64,000 nt of DNA from CAZUTO01 sp964623085 (GTDB lineage Bacteria > Pseudomonadota > Gammaproteobacteria > Pseudomonadales > GM7GCV1): the NCBI GenBank assembly GCA_964623085.1, contig CAZUTO010000001.1, positions 62,001 to 126,000 on the forward strand, written 5' to 3'. This document shows, piece after piece, positions 30,611 to 43,712 of this stretch (its first letter is position 1; each line of letters starts with the position of its first letter). The position numbers and the translations under genes are program-made. The notes under the pieces were generated by a model. It made no database searches. It was not told where the DNA came from and was given only the letters and a program-made list of their open reading frames with translations.

Positions 30611-31309
30611 CTAAAACTCTAGCGTTTCCCATTTTTCCGGCCATATTAACGTATCTGTTCTGGCCGAGCTCATTATGTCTTCGTACTCCGCTCTGGAAAT
30701 GTCTGTGACCCCAAGTGTCGCCAAAAAATCATTGGGAATTTGGCAGTCAATTAGCTTGTAGCCGCAACCAAAGAGATGCATTGCGGTCTGATAAAAAGCA
30801 AACTTGGCGGCATTGTCTGTGCGATTAAACATCGATTCGCCACAAAATACTGAGCCTATTTTAAGTCCATATAGACCGCCGACCAATTCCTCTCCATCCC
30901 AAATTTCGACCGACTGTGCAATTCCTTTGCTATGGAGAGCTTGGTATGCCGAAATCATATCGTCTGTAATCCATGTTCCCGTTTCTTTGCGCTGCTGAGC
31001 ACAGGCGCTAATAACGTCGCCGAATACTTGATTGCTCGAAGTAGAGTAGCCAAGTTTACGCAGTTGCTTACGACTACCCCTGTTGATGCTTAAATGTTCA
31101 GGAAACAGCACAGCTCGTATACTTGGTGCCCACCAAAGAATGGGTTCGCCTTCGGAAAACCAAGGAAAGATGCCTTTCGAATAAGCATTATGCAACGTGT
31201 CCGTATGCAAATTACCGCCCGCGGCCAATAAACCGTCGGGATTACTGAGCGCCTTGGAGGTGTCAGGAAATATGGGAGATAGAGGGTCCAACCAGAGTAG
31301 TTCGCTCAA
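30611..31309 (-). CDS. aat: Leucyl/phenylalanyl-tRNA--protein transferase
   Basis: Adds Leu or Phe to N-terminal Lys or Arg of proteins, making primary N-degrons for ClpS-ClpAP. 232 residues, with the diagnostic FPWFSEGEPILWWAPSIRAV near residue 49, the ESMFNR segment (FCGESMFNRTDNAAK) and LIDCQIPNDFLATLG. It lies 31 bases downstream of trxB, in one minus-strand run trxB-aat-bpt-infA. Confidence 0.97.
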   Translation of the reverse strand: MSELLWLDPLSPIFPDTSKALSNPDGLLAAGGNLHTDTLHNAYSKGIFPWFSEGEPILWWAPSIRAVLFPEHLSINRGSRKQLRKLGYSTSSNQVFGDVISACAQQRKETGTWITDDMISAYQALHSKGIAQSVEIWDGEELVGGLYGLKIGSVFCGESMFNRTDNAAKFAFYQTAMHLFGCGYKLIDCQIPNDFLATLGVTDISRAEYEDIMSSARTDTLIWPEKWETLEF

Positions 31310-31340
31310 TGCTGGAACCCCTTATGTGTGCAACTAGCTT

Positions 31341-32297
<957 letters not shown>

Positions 32298-32321
32298 TTA
32301 TCGTTAAGCAAAAAGCTGGTA

Positions 32322-32351
32322 ATCATAGAGAAACTAGCCTACTTGTGACAA
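32322..32351 (-). promoter_or_regulatory. Candidate trxB promoter
   Basis: On the minus strand, TTGTCA (32351-32346), 18-base spacer, TATGAT (32327-32322). It lies about 37 bases before the trxB ATG, a normal leader length. Confidence 0.55.
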
Positions 32352-32481
32352 TACATTGATGTAATTATCCTTGCTCAGAAGAGAATTTCGGTTGTTAGCG
32401 ATGATTTTCTTTTTGGTGTGGAGAAAAAACTAGGTTTCGGCGCTAGAATGTGCGCCAACGTTCTCAATCCGGAAGGTACTC

Positions 32482-34839
32482 TTGGCACAAGCCCAGAAAA
32501 ACAATACAGCTCCCGTTCCAAGTATTAGAACATCTCGTTTGATACGAGAAGGCGCACTTATTTTTGGCGGGGCGCTTTCATTGTTTCTATTGTTAACGTT
32601 AGTGACCTATGACCTAGGAGATAGAGGTTGGTCTACCACTGGTTCAAATGCTGAAATAGCGAATGCGATGGGCCCAACGGGTGCCTGGATTGCCGATATC
32701 TTTTTTTATATTTTTGGTAGTTTTGCTTTTTTGTTTCCGCTGTTAGTTGCATACAGGGTCGTAAAGGTTTTTCGAGATCAGCGCCTTCATGTCGATACCG
32801 GTAATTGGAATCTCTTCTTACTGCGTTTGGTGGGCTTTGGGTTGTTTATGGCAGCTGGTTCGGCCTTGCTGTTCGTTCACTCCAATGGTATCAGCGAACT
32901 TCCTCAGGGTAGGGGAGGCGTGCTTGGTGAGTTGATAGGCGCAGCAGTTAGTCAAGCTTTGGGGAAGGTGGGCGCTAATCTATTGCTGATTGCATGCAGT
33001 TTATTTGGGGTGACGGTATTTACAGATCTGTCTTGGCTGTGGTTGTTCGATGTCACAGGTGGCGCTGTAATACGACTCTACAACCGCATTGCGCGCTTTT
33101 TTTCAGAACGTGCCGTAGAGAGAGCGGCCAAAAAACAAACCCAGAGTGTGGTTCAAAAACGGGAAAGGGCTGTCAGTGAAGAAAAAGTGAGGCGAAAGCG
33201 GAAGCAACCCGTGGCCATTAAAACGGTTGCACCTAAAGTAGAACAAAGTGCTCGAGTTGAGAAGGAACGACAGGCGCCGCTTTTCGACGATCCTGAAATG
33301 CGTAATAGGCTCCCTGCGATTAGTTTGCTAGAGCCGGCGGAAGACAACACTGATATTGGCTACTCTGAGGAGTCACTAGAGGCGATGTCGCGCTTGCTCG
33401 AATTGAAGCTTAAAGATTTTGGTGTGATTGCGGAGGTTGTCGCGATTATGCCAGGGCCGGTCGTAACGCGTTTCGAGATCCAGCCAGCGGCGGGCGTTAA
33501 AGCCTCCAAGATTACGGGCCTTGCCCAAGATTTGGCGCGATCTCTCGCCGTAATTAGTGTCCGTGTTGTGGAAGTGATAGCCGGTAAATCGGTTATTGGT
33601 ATCGAGATTCCTAACGAAACGCGAGAAATGGTTCGCCTGAGCCAGGTGATTGCCTCCAAAGCCTATGAAGAATCCAAATCAGGATTAACCATTGCGTTGG
33701 GTCATGATATCTCTGGGCAGCCTGTCATCGCCGATCTTGCCCGTATGCCTCATCTTCTGGTGGCGGGTACGACTGGGTCTGGTAAATCAGTTGCGGTCAA
33801 CGTGATGCTGCTCAGTTTGCTTTATAAAGCGAGCCCTAAAGACGTGCGCTTGTTGCTGGTCGACCCGAAAATGCTTGAGCTCGCAGTTTATGAGGGCATT
33901 CCGCATTTGCTTACACCAGTTATCACCGATATGAAAGATGCCGCGAATGGATTGCGCTGGTGTGTAGGAGAAATGGAGCGACGTTACAAGCTCATGGCCA
34001 AATTAGGCGTGAGAAACCTTGCCGGATATAACCGCAAGGTGAGCGATGCAATAGAAGCAGGCGAACCTATTTCGGATCCGTTATGGCAACCAGATGGTAT
34101 CGACGAGATGATCTACGGTTCAGACGAGAGTCAAGGTGAGCCGCCTTTGTTAGAGCCTCTTCCTTATATTGTCGTGGTGATCGACGAATTTGCAGACATG
34201 ATGATGATTGTCGGCAAAAAAGTGGAACAACTAATTGCGCGGATTGCTCAGAAGGCGAGGGCCGCTGGTATTCATCTCGTTTTAGCGACGCAGCGACCCT
34301 CCGTTGACGTCATTACTGGTCTCATTAAAGCAAACATTCCGACGCGGATGGCTTTTCAGGTGTCATCGCGTATTGATTCTCGAACCATTCTTGATCAGGG
34401 TGGTGCAGAGCAATTGTTGGGGCATGGAGATATGCTGTTTTTGCCATCGGGAACGAGTGTGCCTATTCGTGTTCATGGTGCATTTGTTGACGATCATGAA
34501 GTTCACAAAGTTGTAGAAGACTGGGCAAGTCGTGGTGGGGAACCAGACTATATCGATGGATTAACTGAAGAGGCAACAAGTGCCAATGTGCCAGTACCTG
34601 GATACACAAGTGATAATGAATCCGGTGGTAACGATGAACAAGATGCCTTATACGACGAAGCGGTGGCCTTCGTTACAGAATCACGCAAGGCCTCAATTTC
34701 TTCGGTGCAACGTAAGCTCCGAATTGGTTACAACCGCGCGGCGAGATTAGTCGAAACCATGGAGGTAGCGGGTATAGTGACAGAGATGCAGTCGAACGGT
34801 AATCGTGAGGTGATTGCGCCTCCGCCACCGCGAAATTAA
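32482..34839 (+). CDS. ftsK: DNA translocase FtsK
   Basis: Septal DNA pump that coordinates chromosome dimer resolution with division. 785 residues: four or five membrane segments in 1-200, a basic linker about 205-270 (much shorter than E. coli's Pro/Gln-rich one), the translocase motor about 290-690 with Walker [10 protein letters not shown] (near 430), and Walker [14 protein letters not shown]. The winged-helix gamma domain at about 715-780 ([21 protein letters not shown]) reads KOPS sites. It starts with TTG at 32482 after GGAAGG. lolA follows by 19 bases. Confidence 0.96.
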   Translation: MAQAQKNNTAPVPSIRTSRLIREGALIFGGALSLFLLLTLVTYDLGDRGWSTTGSNAEIANAMGPTGAWIADIFFYIFGSFAFLFPLLVAYRVVKVFRDQRLHVDTGNWNLFLLRLVGFGLFMAAGSALLFVHSNGISELPQGRGGVLGELIGAAVSQALGKVGANLLLIACSLFGVTVFTDLSWLWLFDVTGGAVIRLYNRIARFFSERAVERAAKKQTQSVVQKRERAVSEEKVRRKRKQPVAIKTVAPKVEQSARVEKERQAPLFDDPEMRNRLPAISLLEPAEDNTDIGYSEESLEAMSRLLELKLKDFGVIAEVVAIMPGPVVTRFEIQPAAGVKASKITGLAQDLARSLAVISVRVVEVIAGKSVIGIEIPNETREMVRLSQVIASKAYEESKSGLTIALGHDISGQPVIADLARMPHLLVAGTTGSGKSVAVNVMLLSLLYKASPKDVRLLLVDPKMLELAVYEGIPHLLTPVITDMKDAANGLRWCVGEMERRYKLMAKLGVRNLAGYNRKVSDAIEAGEPISDPLWQPDGIDEMIYGSDESQGEPPLLEPLPYIVVVIDEFADMMMIVGKKVEQLIARIAQKARAAGIHLVLATQRPSVDVITGLIKANIPTRMAFQVSSRIDSRTILDQGGAEQLLGHGDMLFLPSGTSVPIRVHGAFVDDHEVHKVVEDWASRGGEPDYIDGLTEEATSANVPVPGYTSDNESGGNDEQDALYDEAVAFVTESRKASISSVQRKLRIGYNRAARLVETMEVAGIVTEMQSNGNREVIAPPPPRN

Positions 34840-34858
34840 TGTTTTTGGAAGAAAGGCT

Positions 34859-35467
34859 ATGAAACAGATCATCTTAATCGCCGCTATGTTTATTGCGATG
34901 TTAGTCATCGCGGTAGAGGAGCAAACACCCGCAGCTGAGCTGCAACTTAAGATGGCTGAGCTAACGACATTTTCGGCAAGTTTTACTCAGACCACCTCGG
35001 ATACAGATGGTTTTTTACTAGACGAATTACAGGGAAAGTTATTTTTTAGTCGCCCCAATCATTTACGTTGGGAAGCGTCGGCGCCTTATTCCCAGACGAT
35101 GGTTGCGGATGGGGAGACTATTTATTTGTACGACCCTGATCTCGCGCAGGTGACTGTTCGCCCTTGGAGCAACGACCCGTCGGAAAACCCGGCGGTCATC
35201 TTTCTCTCTGGCACAGATCTTTCGAACGACTTTGTTGTTTCCTTTGAAGGAGACATTTATACGTTGATGCCTCGTGCCGAAAGCTCAACTATTTTTAGTT
35301 TGTCGGTGTCGCTTGATGAAGGCGTGCCCTCCGCGATGATTATCGATGATGCCTTAGGACAAAAAACGAAGATTGAATTTAATGATGCCAAAGTAGGAGA
35401 GGAATTAGATCAATCGATGTTCCAGTTCGATATACCAGAAGGAATAGATGTCATTACCGATGGATGA
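34859..35467 (+). CDS. lolA: Outer-membrane lipoprotein carrier protein LolA
   Basis: Periplasmic chaperone that ferries lipoproteins from LolCDE to LolB. 202 residues from the ATG at 34859, chosen for GGAAGAAAGG upstream and because it gives a signal peptide (MKQIILIAAMFIAMLVIA). The mature part shows the LolA pattern: SASFTQTTSD, GKLFFSRPNHLRWEA, QTMVADGETIYLYDPDL, and a C-terminal FQFDIPEGIDVI. The 3' end overlaps rarA by 20 bases. Confidence 0.93.
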   Translation: MKQIILIAAMFIAMLVIAVEEQTPAAELQLKMAELTTFSASFTQTTSDTDGFLLDELQGKLFFSRPNHLRWEASAPYSQTMVADGETIYLYDPDLAQVTVRPWSNDPSENPAVIFLSGTDLSNDFVVSFEGDIYTLMPRAESSTIFSLSVSLDEGVPSAMIIDDALGQKTKIEFNDAKVGEELDQSMFQFDIPEGIDVITDG

Positions 35468-36829
35468 CCTACTAAGTAATATTGATGGTGCACGCTATCG
35501 GCCATTGGCAGATCTTCTGCGGCCGCAAGATTTGGATGGTTATATTGGTCAGGAACATATTCTCGGGCCAGACAAGCCACTAAGGCGAGCGCTAGAGGCG
35601 GGTTCTCTGCATTCGATGATTCTTTGGGGGCCGCCAGGTGTCGGGAAAACCACACTTGCACGCGTCATTTCCTCCGTCACCGATTCCGAATTTTTTACTA
35701 TTTCAGCCGTGATGTCTGGCGTCAAAGAAATACGGGCGACAGTAGAGCAAGCCAAACAGATTAAACAACAGTCGGGTCGCCAGTCAGTGCTTTTTGTCGA
35801 TGAGGTTCATCGTTTCAATAAGGCGCAGCAAGACGGGTTTTTGCCGCATATTGAAGACGGTACGCTGTTATTTATCGGTGCGACGACTGAGAACCCGTCG
35901 TTTGAACTCAATAACGCGCTGCTTTCACGTGCTAAGGTCTATGTGCTTAAGCCTCTAGAGAGAAAGGCGTTGCGATCGATACTCGAGATTGCTGTCGAAA
36001 GATTAGATGGCCTTCAGCTCAAAGAGGGGCAAATTGATCGTATCGTCGCGGCTTCGGATGGTGATGCTCGTCGTTTGTTAAACGTTTTAGAAATGGCAAA
36101 GGATCTAGTGGATCATGCGAACGCGATTCAAGACTCTGACCTGAATCAGCTGCTTTCCGACGGTAGTCGATTTGATAAAGGCGGCGATATTTTCTATGAC
36201 CAGATTTCTGCGTTGCATAAATCGGTTCGAGGCTCTGACCCTGACGCGACACTTTATTGGTTTGCGCGAATGATTCAAGGCGGGTGCGATCCTCGTTATG
36301 TTGCGCGCCGAATTCAGCGCATGGCATCTGAAGATATCGGTAATGCTGATCCGCGCGCGATGGAAATCTGTTTGAATGCTTGGCAAACCTATGAACGCTT
36401 AGGCAGCCCCGAGGGCGAACTTGCGCTCGCTCAGGCTGTTGTTTATCTCGCTTGTGCACCGAAAAGTAACGCGGTCTATGCCGCTTTTTCGGCTGCAATG
36501 GCCGATGCTAAATCCGACCCAAGTTACGAGGTGCCGACGCATCTCCGCAATGCACCTACAGCGTTGATGAAAGAACTCGGTCATGGCGAAGGTTATCGCT
36601 ATGCACATAGTGAGCAAGATCACTATGCGGCTGGGGAAACCTATTTTCCTGATGAGATCGCGGAAAGGCAGTATTACTTTCCTGTGGACCAAGGCCTAGA
36701 GTCAAAAATTCGCCAGAAACTTGAGTACTTGAAAAGTTTGGATGCTCAGCCCCAAGCCGCGGGAGTTAACGAGACAAAAGAATCTCCAAGCATTCAGTGC
36801 ACCAATACGAAACAGACGGTCGCTCGTTG

Positions 36830-36830
<1 letters not shown>
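35448..36830 (+). CDS. rarA: Replication-associated recombination protein RarA (MgsA)
   Basis: Clamp-loader-like AAA+ ATPase acting at stalled or gapped replication forks. 460 residues: Walker A GPPGVGKTT (near 61), Walker B LFVDEVHRFNKAQQ, sensor 1 GATTENPSFELN, and the C-terminal tetramerisation region with SALHKSVRGSDPDA and YLACAPKSNAVY. AAGGA five bases before the ATG at 35448 supports that start, inside the lolA 3' end. The last about 30 residues are variable. The stop overlaps crcB by one base. Confidence 0.96.
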
Positions 36831-38505
<1,675 letters not shown>

Positions 38506-38525
38506 TTCAAGGCCGACGTAGATAG

Positions 38526-39929
38526 ATGGAAACCTTTCCGTTTTTTGTAAAAATTGATGAGAAGCCTTGTTTGGTCGTCGGTGGTGGTGAAATCGCGCGG
38601 CATAAAGCGACCATGCTTCTGAAAGCGAATGCCCATATACGACTCGTTGCGCCGCAATTGCACCCAAGTACTCGAACACTGATTGATAAAGAACCTAGAC
38701 TATCCTACGTTGATCGCGAATTTCATCCATCTGACTTAGACGATGTAGGACTCGTTATCGCAGCGACAGACGCTAGAGAAGTTAATGCTCGCGTGGCTGA
38801 ACTCGCTAAAGCCAAAAATGTGTGGGTCAACGCCGTGGATATGCCGGATTTAGGTAACCTCATATTTCCGTCTATCGTTGATCGCAGCCCAATGATTATC
38901 GCGGTGGGTAGTGGTGGTCGATCCCCCGTTCTTGTTAGGTTGCTTCGTGCTCGATTGGAAACACTTATTCCGGCCGCCTATGGAAATTTGTCGCAGTTGG
39001 TCGGTGAGCTAAAAGATAGAGCCAAACAGGTCTTTCCAGCCGTCGATACGCGTCGGCGTTTTTGGGATTTTCACCTCCAAGGTGCAGCAGGTACAGCGGC
39101 GTTAGAAGGTGATATTGACCACGCTAAAACGCTGCTAGAAGAAGGGCTGGAGAAAGGATTAGAAGAGCACGATGAGGGCTTTCAGGGTGGAGAGGTTTAT
39201 CTAGTCGGCGCAGGCCCTAGCGATCCTGATTTGCTGACTTTCAAAGCATTGCGCCTAATGCAGCAAGCTGATGTTGTTATGTACGACCGCTTAGTCTCAA
39301 AGCCAGTGTTAGAGCTGGTGCGGCGAGAGGCAGAGCGTATATACGTAGGCAAAGAACGAAACCCGTACAGCATCACTCAAGACAACATTAATGAAAAGCT
39401 CGCCGAATATGCGGAGAAGGGCTTGCGCGTTCTGAGGCTAAAGGGTGGTGATCCTTTTATTTTTGGCCGAGGAGGCGAAGAGTTAGAATACTTGGCTGAG
39501 AGAGGTATTCCGTTTCAGGTTGTGCCGGGAATCACTGCGGCTTCAGGCTGTTCTTCCTATGCGGGCATTCCGCTTACTCATCGTGATCACGTGCAGTCGG
39601 TTAGATTTATTACGGCGCATCGTAAAGGCGGCGAATACAATCTTAACTGGGCCGAGTTTGTCACGGAGAACCAAACACTGGTATTTTATATGGGGCTGGC
39701 AGGCCTAGAAGAAATTAGCGAAAAGTTGATGGAATACGGCCTAGATGGCTCGACACCAGCGGCTTTGATTGAAAAAGGGACATCACCTAAACAGCGCGTG
39801 ATTGTGAGTGACGTTCGGAATCTGCCAACTGAAGCAAGAAACGCTGGCGCCGAAGCGCCCACGCTTATTATTGTGGGTACTGTTGTAGGGTTGCGAGAAC
39901 GGCTTTTGCCGAAACATAAACAACATTGA
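38526..39929 (+). CDS. cysG: Siroheme synthase CysG (trifunctional)
   Basis: Makes siroheme from uroporphyrinogen III: dehydrogenase/ferrochelatase (N-terminal, about 1-200, starting with FPFFVKIDEKPCLVVGGGEIA) plus SAM-dependent uroporphyrinogen methyltransferase (about 217-467, with GAGPSDPDLLTFKALRLM, RLKGGDPFIFGRGGEE and VVPGITAASG). 467 residues, a full-length fusion. Siroheme serves sulfite and nitrite reductases, none of which is in the window. It sits 20 bases after serS. Confidence 0.96.
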   Translation: METFPFFVKIDEKPCLVVGGGEIARHKATMLLKANAHIRLVAPQLHPSTRTLIDKEPRLSYVDREFHPSDLDDVGLVIAATDAREVNARVAELAKAKNVWVNAVDMPDLGNLIFPSIVDRSPMIIAVGSGGRSPVLVRLLRARLETLIPAAYGNLSQLVGELKDRAKQVFPAVDTRRRFWDFHLQGAAGTAALEGDIDHAKTLLEEGLEKGLEEHDEGFQGGEVYLVGAGPSDPDLLTFKALRLMQQADVVMYDRLVSKPVLELVRREAERIYVGKERNPYSITQDNINEKLAEYAEKGLRVLRLKGGDPFIFGRGGEELEYLAERGIPFQVVPGITAASGCSSYAGIPLTHRDHVQSVRFITAHRKGGEYNLNWAEFVTENQTLVFYMGLAGLEEISEKLMEYGLDGSTPAALIEKGTSPKQRVIVSDVRNLPTEARNAGAEAPTLIIVGTVVGLRERLLPKHKQH

Positions 39930-39998
39930 GTATTCATTAGTTGATAGGGTTAGCCCCTGTTTGATCTCAATGTAAATTTCTAGGAGTGTCTAAGAATC

Positions 39999-41354
39999 AT
40001 GTCCAATGAATTTGATTACGACCTTTTTGTTATCGGAGGTGGCTCAGGTGGTGTGCGCGCAGCCCGAATGATGGCAGCAAAAGGAAATCGAGTGGCAATT
40101 GCAGAAGATACTCACTGGGGCGGCACATGCGTCAATGTTGGCTGCGTGCCCAAAAAATTACTCGTGTACGCATCGCATTATTCCCATGATTTCAAGGATG
40201 CGGAGTCTTATGGTTGGGATTTAGGTTCATCGGCTTTCAATTGGTCTCGACTCATTGAAAATAAAGACCGTGAAATTGAACGGCTTAACGGTATTTATAC
40301 CAACTTACTTAAAAATGCAGGGGCTGACTTATTTAATGGTCGCGCCACGATTACCGCTCCTAATACACTGAGTGTTGATGGCACCACCTATACTGCAGAG
40401 CGAATCATTATCGCGGTAGGAGGAGAGCCCTTTATTCCAGAGATTGAAGGTGCTGAGCATGCTATTGATTCTAATGGCGCCTTTTTTCTAGAAGAATTAC
40501 CAGAGCGAATTTCGATTGTAGGTGGCGGGTATATTGCGTGTGAATTTGCGTGTATTTTCAAAGGATTAGGATCAAAAGTTGATCTAATATATAGAGGTGA
40601 TGAAATACTGCGAGGCTTTGAAGACGATCTTCGAGGCCTTGTGCACGAGGAAATGACGAAACAGGGTATCAATGTTCGAGTGAATGAAGATGTCGCTTCA
40701 ATTGCTAATAACGCTGGCACCAAGACGGTTCATTTAAAATCGGGTCAGGACATCTCTGCAGACCAAGTATTTTATGCAACGGGTCGTGTGCCTCGCATTC
40801 AGGATCTTTGGGCTTCTAGTTTGGATATTGCAACCAATCGACGTGGCGAAATTGAAGTAGATAAGAACTTTCAGTCAACCGTTTCAGGTATCTACGCACT
40901 TGGTGATGTGGTTGGCCGTATGGCTCTAACACCCGTCGCCACCGCTGAAGCTATGGCATTGCTCCAACACTTTGAAACCGGTGCAGATGTGGATCTCGAT
41001 TACGACAATATCCCCTCTGCCGTGTTCACCAGTCCAAACCTCGCGACAGTCGGTTTGACTGAAGCGCAGGCGCAAGAGAAGGCGATCACCTATCAGGTTT
41101 ATGAAACCAATTTTCGACACCTCAAACATACCCTAACGGGTAGAGACGAGCGTGTGTATATGAAGTTAATCGTTGATCAATCCAATGATCGAGTCGTCGG
41201 TGCTCATATGATGGGGCCGGATGCAGGGGAGATCATCCAGTCTGTCGCTGTCGCAATCAAAGCGGGGGCAACCAAGTCGGTGTTTGATCAAACCATTGGC
41301 ATTCATCCAACGATGGCGGAGGAGCTGGTTACCTTGCGGGCGGCGCGTGACTAA
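39999..41354 (+). CDS. gor: Glutathione-disulfide reductase
   Basis: NADPH-dependent FAD enzyme reducing GSSG. 451 residues: FAD motif IGGGSGGVRAAR near 12, redox pair Cys44-Cys49 in GGTCVNVGCVPKK, central FAD block YALGDVVGRMALTPVA and C-terminal HPTMAEELVTL carrying the catalytic His-Glu. The segment after VGCVPKK (LLVYASHY) fits glutathione reductase rather than lipoamide dehydrogenase. TAGGAGTG is the Shine-Dalgarno sequence. Its last codons overlap the next gene by 8 bases. Confidence 0.94.
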   Translation: MSNEFDYDLFVIGGGSGGVRAARMMAAKGNRVAIAEDTHWGGTCVNVGCVPKKLLVYASHYSHDFKDAESYGWDLGSSAFNWSRLIENKDREIERLNGIYTNLLKNAGADLFNGRATITAPNTLSVDGTTYTAERIIIAVGGEPFIPEIEGAEHAIDSNGAFFLEELPERISIVGGGYIACEFACIFKGLGSKVDLIYRGDEILRGFEDDLRGLVHEEMTKQGINVRVNEDVASIANNAGTKTVHLKSGQDISADQVFYATGRVPRIQDLWASSLDIATNRRGEIEVDKNFQSTVSGIYALGDVVGRMALTPVATAEAMALLQHFETGADVDLDYDNIPSAVFTSPNLATVGLTEAQAQEKAITYQVYETNFRHLKHTLTGRDERVYMKLIVDQSNDRVVGAHMMGPDAGEIIQSVAVAIKAGATKSVFDQTIGIHPTMAEELVTLRAARD

Positions 41355-42126
41355 CGTTGAAAAGAGCTCCGAAGTATCTAATGAGATCATTAGTGACGCT
41401 CTGAGAGAGCGAAGAGAAGCTGTTTTTCTGGCATTAGCCGGTGTCTTTATCTGCGCGATGACGTTACTCAACGTTATCGGCATCACTCGTTTTGTTCAGC
41501 TCGGGCCACTTTCTTTGGCGGTAGGGGTGTTACCTTATCCTTTGACCTTTCTCTGTACCGACTTGGTGTGTGAGTTATACGGTAAAAAGCGGGCAAACCT
41601 GATGGTAACGGTCGGTTTGGCACTGAATCTTTTTATATTAGGAGTGCTTTGGCTCGGCAATGCAATGCCCGCCGCCGAATCCGCTGCGCCTTGGCAGACT
41701 ATTTATCTTGCACAGGATGTGCCTCTCCCAAATGGCGGTAGTTTTTCCGAGTCTGTTGAGCTATTCCAGTTGGTTTATGCGATGACAACAGGTGCTGTGT
41801 TTGCATCTATGATCGCTTACGTGGTTGCGCAGTATATTGATGTTCGGCTATTCCATTTCTTGAAAAAGCTCACCAAAGGCAAATATCTTTGGATTCGAAA
41901 TAACTTTAGTACGCTGACCAGCCAGGCCGTGGATTCGATATTGGTAGTCAGTGTGACCTTTGGTGCGGCGTATTTAGACGGGGATATGGCATTACCCGTC
42001 ATGTTGACGCTAATGCTGAGTAACTATGGATTTAAAGCATTTGCAGCACTATTGGATACGCCATTCTTTTATTTCTTTACGGGGTTGCTCAGAAAATACC
42101 TAAGCATGCCGGCGCAATCGCATTAA
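41347..42126 (+). CDS. Queuosine-precursor transporter, YhhQ/VUT family
   Basis: 259 residues from GTG at 41347, inside the end of gor. About six membrane segments with the family blocks GITRFVQLGPLSLAVGVLPYPLTFLCTDLVCELYG split over the second and third helices, AYVVAQYIDVRLFHFLK and NNFSTLTSQAVDSILVV. E. coli YhhQ imports preQ0/preQ1 for queuosine. The alternative name is vitamin uptake transporter. The start is uncertain because no clear Shine-Dalgarno sequence precedes it; a later start is possible. Confidence 0.85.
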   Translation: MTNVEKSSEVSNEIISDALRERREAVFLALAGVFICAMTLLNVIGITRFVQLGPLSLAVGVLPYPLTFLCTDLVCELYGKKRANLMVTVGLALNLFILGVLWLGNAMPAAESAAPWQTIYLAQDVPLPNGGSFSESVELFQLVYAMTTGAVFASMIAYVVAQYIDVRLFHFLKKLTKGKYLWIRNNFSTLTSQAVDSILVVSVTFGAAYLDGDMALPVMLTLMLSNYGFKAFAALLDTPFFYFFTGLLRKYLSMPAQSH

Positions 42127-42133
42127 GGCTTTG

Positions 42134-43009
42134 TTATTGAGGCGCTAGAGCGAGCCAGTCCAAAATAGCTTGAATTGATTCCGGCTCATCAAGTTGTGGG
42201 ACATGGCCTTTCCGCGGGATTTCGACCAGTTTGCAATCAGGATTTTTAGACAGCATTTGTTCGGCCAGCGCCTTCGGAAGTAGTTGTGATAACTCGCCTC
42301 GCAAGAGCAGCAGGGGTTTGTTTATAACGCTATAGGCCTCCCATAGGTCTAGCTCCATACCTTCTGCGTAAGCTTCTTCCACAGGTCCTCGAATCAAAGG
42401 ATCATATGCCTGTACCCAGGTGCCGTCTTCGTTTTGCGCATAGGTTCTTTTTGCAATCGCATCCCATTCGGATTCTGTGAAATCCGGAAGATCCTGATGG
42501 TGCCGGTTTTTCATGGCCGCTAGTACGGCATCCCAAGAGTCTTCTTCCATGTCTAGGCCTAGGTAAGTCAGGATATGTGCCAAACCGGGCAGGGGCACCA
42601 TCGGTCCTATATCGTTGAGTAAAACACCATCAACTTGGCGTGGTTTTGCATGGTGCATTAGAATCGCCATAATCCCGCCCATCGAAGTTCCGATAATGTG
42701 GAAATTTGATACATGCATGTCATCGAGAAGTTCCCACATGTCGGCGACATAGTGCGCCGGATAATAGTGACTAGGATCAGGATCGTATTGAGATAGTCCG
42801 CGTCCGCGCAGATCTGGAACAATAAAACGCGGCCCTGCACCTGTTGCTGTCTGCCGCAGCTGTTCGATCATGGCGGTGAAGTCTTGGCCGTTGCGCGTCA
42901 GGCCATGAAGGCAAAGGACAGCGGGCGCTTTGGGATCGTTTGTGAAATAGTCTCGAACATAGATTTTTATCCCAGGCTCGACTTCGAAATATGATTCGTT
43001 GAATTGCAT
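42134..43009 (-). CDS. Alpha/beta hydrolase of unknown substrate
   Basis: 291 residues. Classic alpha/beta-hydrolase layout: oxyanion region LCLHGLTRNGQDF near 33, nucleophile Ser109 in GTSMGG, a cap region about 135-215, and the C-terminal His in IPRKGHVPQLDEPE. The acidic member is probably an Asp or Glu in the LLLLRGELSQLLP stretch. No signal peptide, so cytoplasmic. Third gene of a minus-strand unit, one base after the dehydrogenase gene. The substrate cannot be told from sequence; esterase and C-C hydrolase activities are both possible. Confidence 0.82.
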   Translation of the reverse strand: MQFNESYFEVEPGIKIYVRDYFTNDPKAPAVLCLHGLTRNGQDFTAMIEQLRQTATGAGPRFIVPDLRGRGLSQYDPDPSHYYPAHYVADMWELLDDMHVSNFHIIGTSMGGIMAILMHHAKPRQVDGVLLNDIGPMVPLPGLAHILTYLGLDMEEDSWDAVLAAMKNRHHQDLPDFTESEWDAIAKRTYAQNEDGTWVQAYDPLIRGPVEEAYAEGMELDLWEAYSVINKPLLLLRGELSQLLPKALAEQMLSKNPDCKLVEIPRKGHVPQLDEPESIQAILDWLALAPQ

Positions 43010-43010
43010 G

Positions 43011-43712
43011 CTAGCTTCCTCGCTGTCCCAGATTGGCGTGGATCACTGTGCCATTAAGTACCGGGCTATTTGCGGCAAAGAAAATCGTTTCGGCAATTTC
43101 TTCCGGTGTAATTAGCCGATTGAAAGCATTCATTCCGGCGATAGACTCTATCACGGCAGGATCATTGCCAATGTGGTCGCGAAGCATCTCTGTGTCAGTA
43201 AAGCCGGGACATATACAGGTGCAGTGAATGCCTGTACCCATCAGATCCTGACAACTTGCTCTCATCAAACCGAGGGTCGCATGTTTGCTGGTCGTGTAGC
43301 TAAGTGTATTGGCTACAGCTTGGTCGGAAAGCGTAGATCCAATGTAATGAATTGAGGATCCAGGAACCATTTTTTCAATCAGTATTTCGTTTAGTTGTTG
43401 AGCAGCAATGACATTGGTCTGAAGCACGGTCGAGAAATCATGACTAGCATCGGAAATACTGTCTTTGAGCAGAATGGATGCGTTGTGAACAGTGACGACT
43501 TGCTCTGGTTCTCCGAGTTGATCAAGTAACTGATTCTTGCAGCCGTCCAGCCAATTTGGCTGGCTAATGTCAGTACAAATCTGCGTGCCAATAGATGGGT
43601 CAATACTTCTTCGAGAAAGGTTGATGATGTGATAGCCATGCTCGTTAAATAGCTTCGCCGTCGACAATCCTATGCCCCGGCTTGCCCCAGTGATGACTAA
43701 TGCTTTAATCAT
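43011..43712 (-). CDS. Short-chain dehydrogenase/reductase (SDR)
   Basis: 233 residues. Classical SDR with dinucleotide motif TGASRGIG (8-15), Asn100, Ser126 and the catalytic YTTSK (Tyr139, Lys143), then CICPGFTDTEM. The short acidic/basic pattern after beta-2 (NLSRRS) suggests NADP(H). The start overlaps the PTPS-family gene by 4 bases (ATGA), so the two are translationally coupled. Because of that partner, a pterin reductase role is a reasonable guess, but sequence alone does not separate it from other SDRs. Confidence 0.82.
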   Translation of the reverse strand: MIKALVITGASRGIGLSTAKLFNEHGYHIINLSRRSIDPSIGTQICTDISQPNWLDGCKNQLLDQLGEPEQVVTVHNASILLKDSISDASHDFSTVLQTNVIAAQQLNEILIEKMVPGSSIHYIGSTLSDQAVANTLSYTTSKHATLGLMRASCQDLMGTGIHCTCICPGFTDTEMLRDHIGNDPAVIESIAGMNAFNRLITPEEIAETIFFAANSPVLNGTVIHANLGQRGS

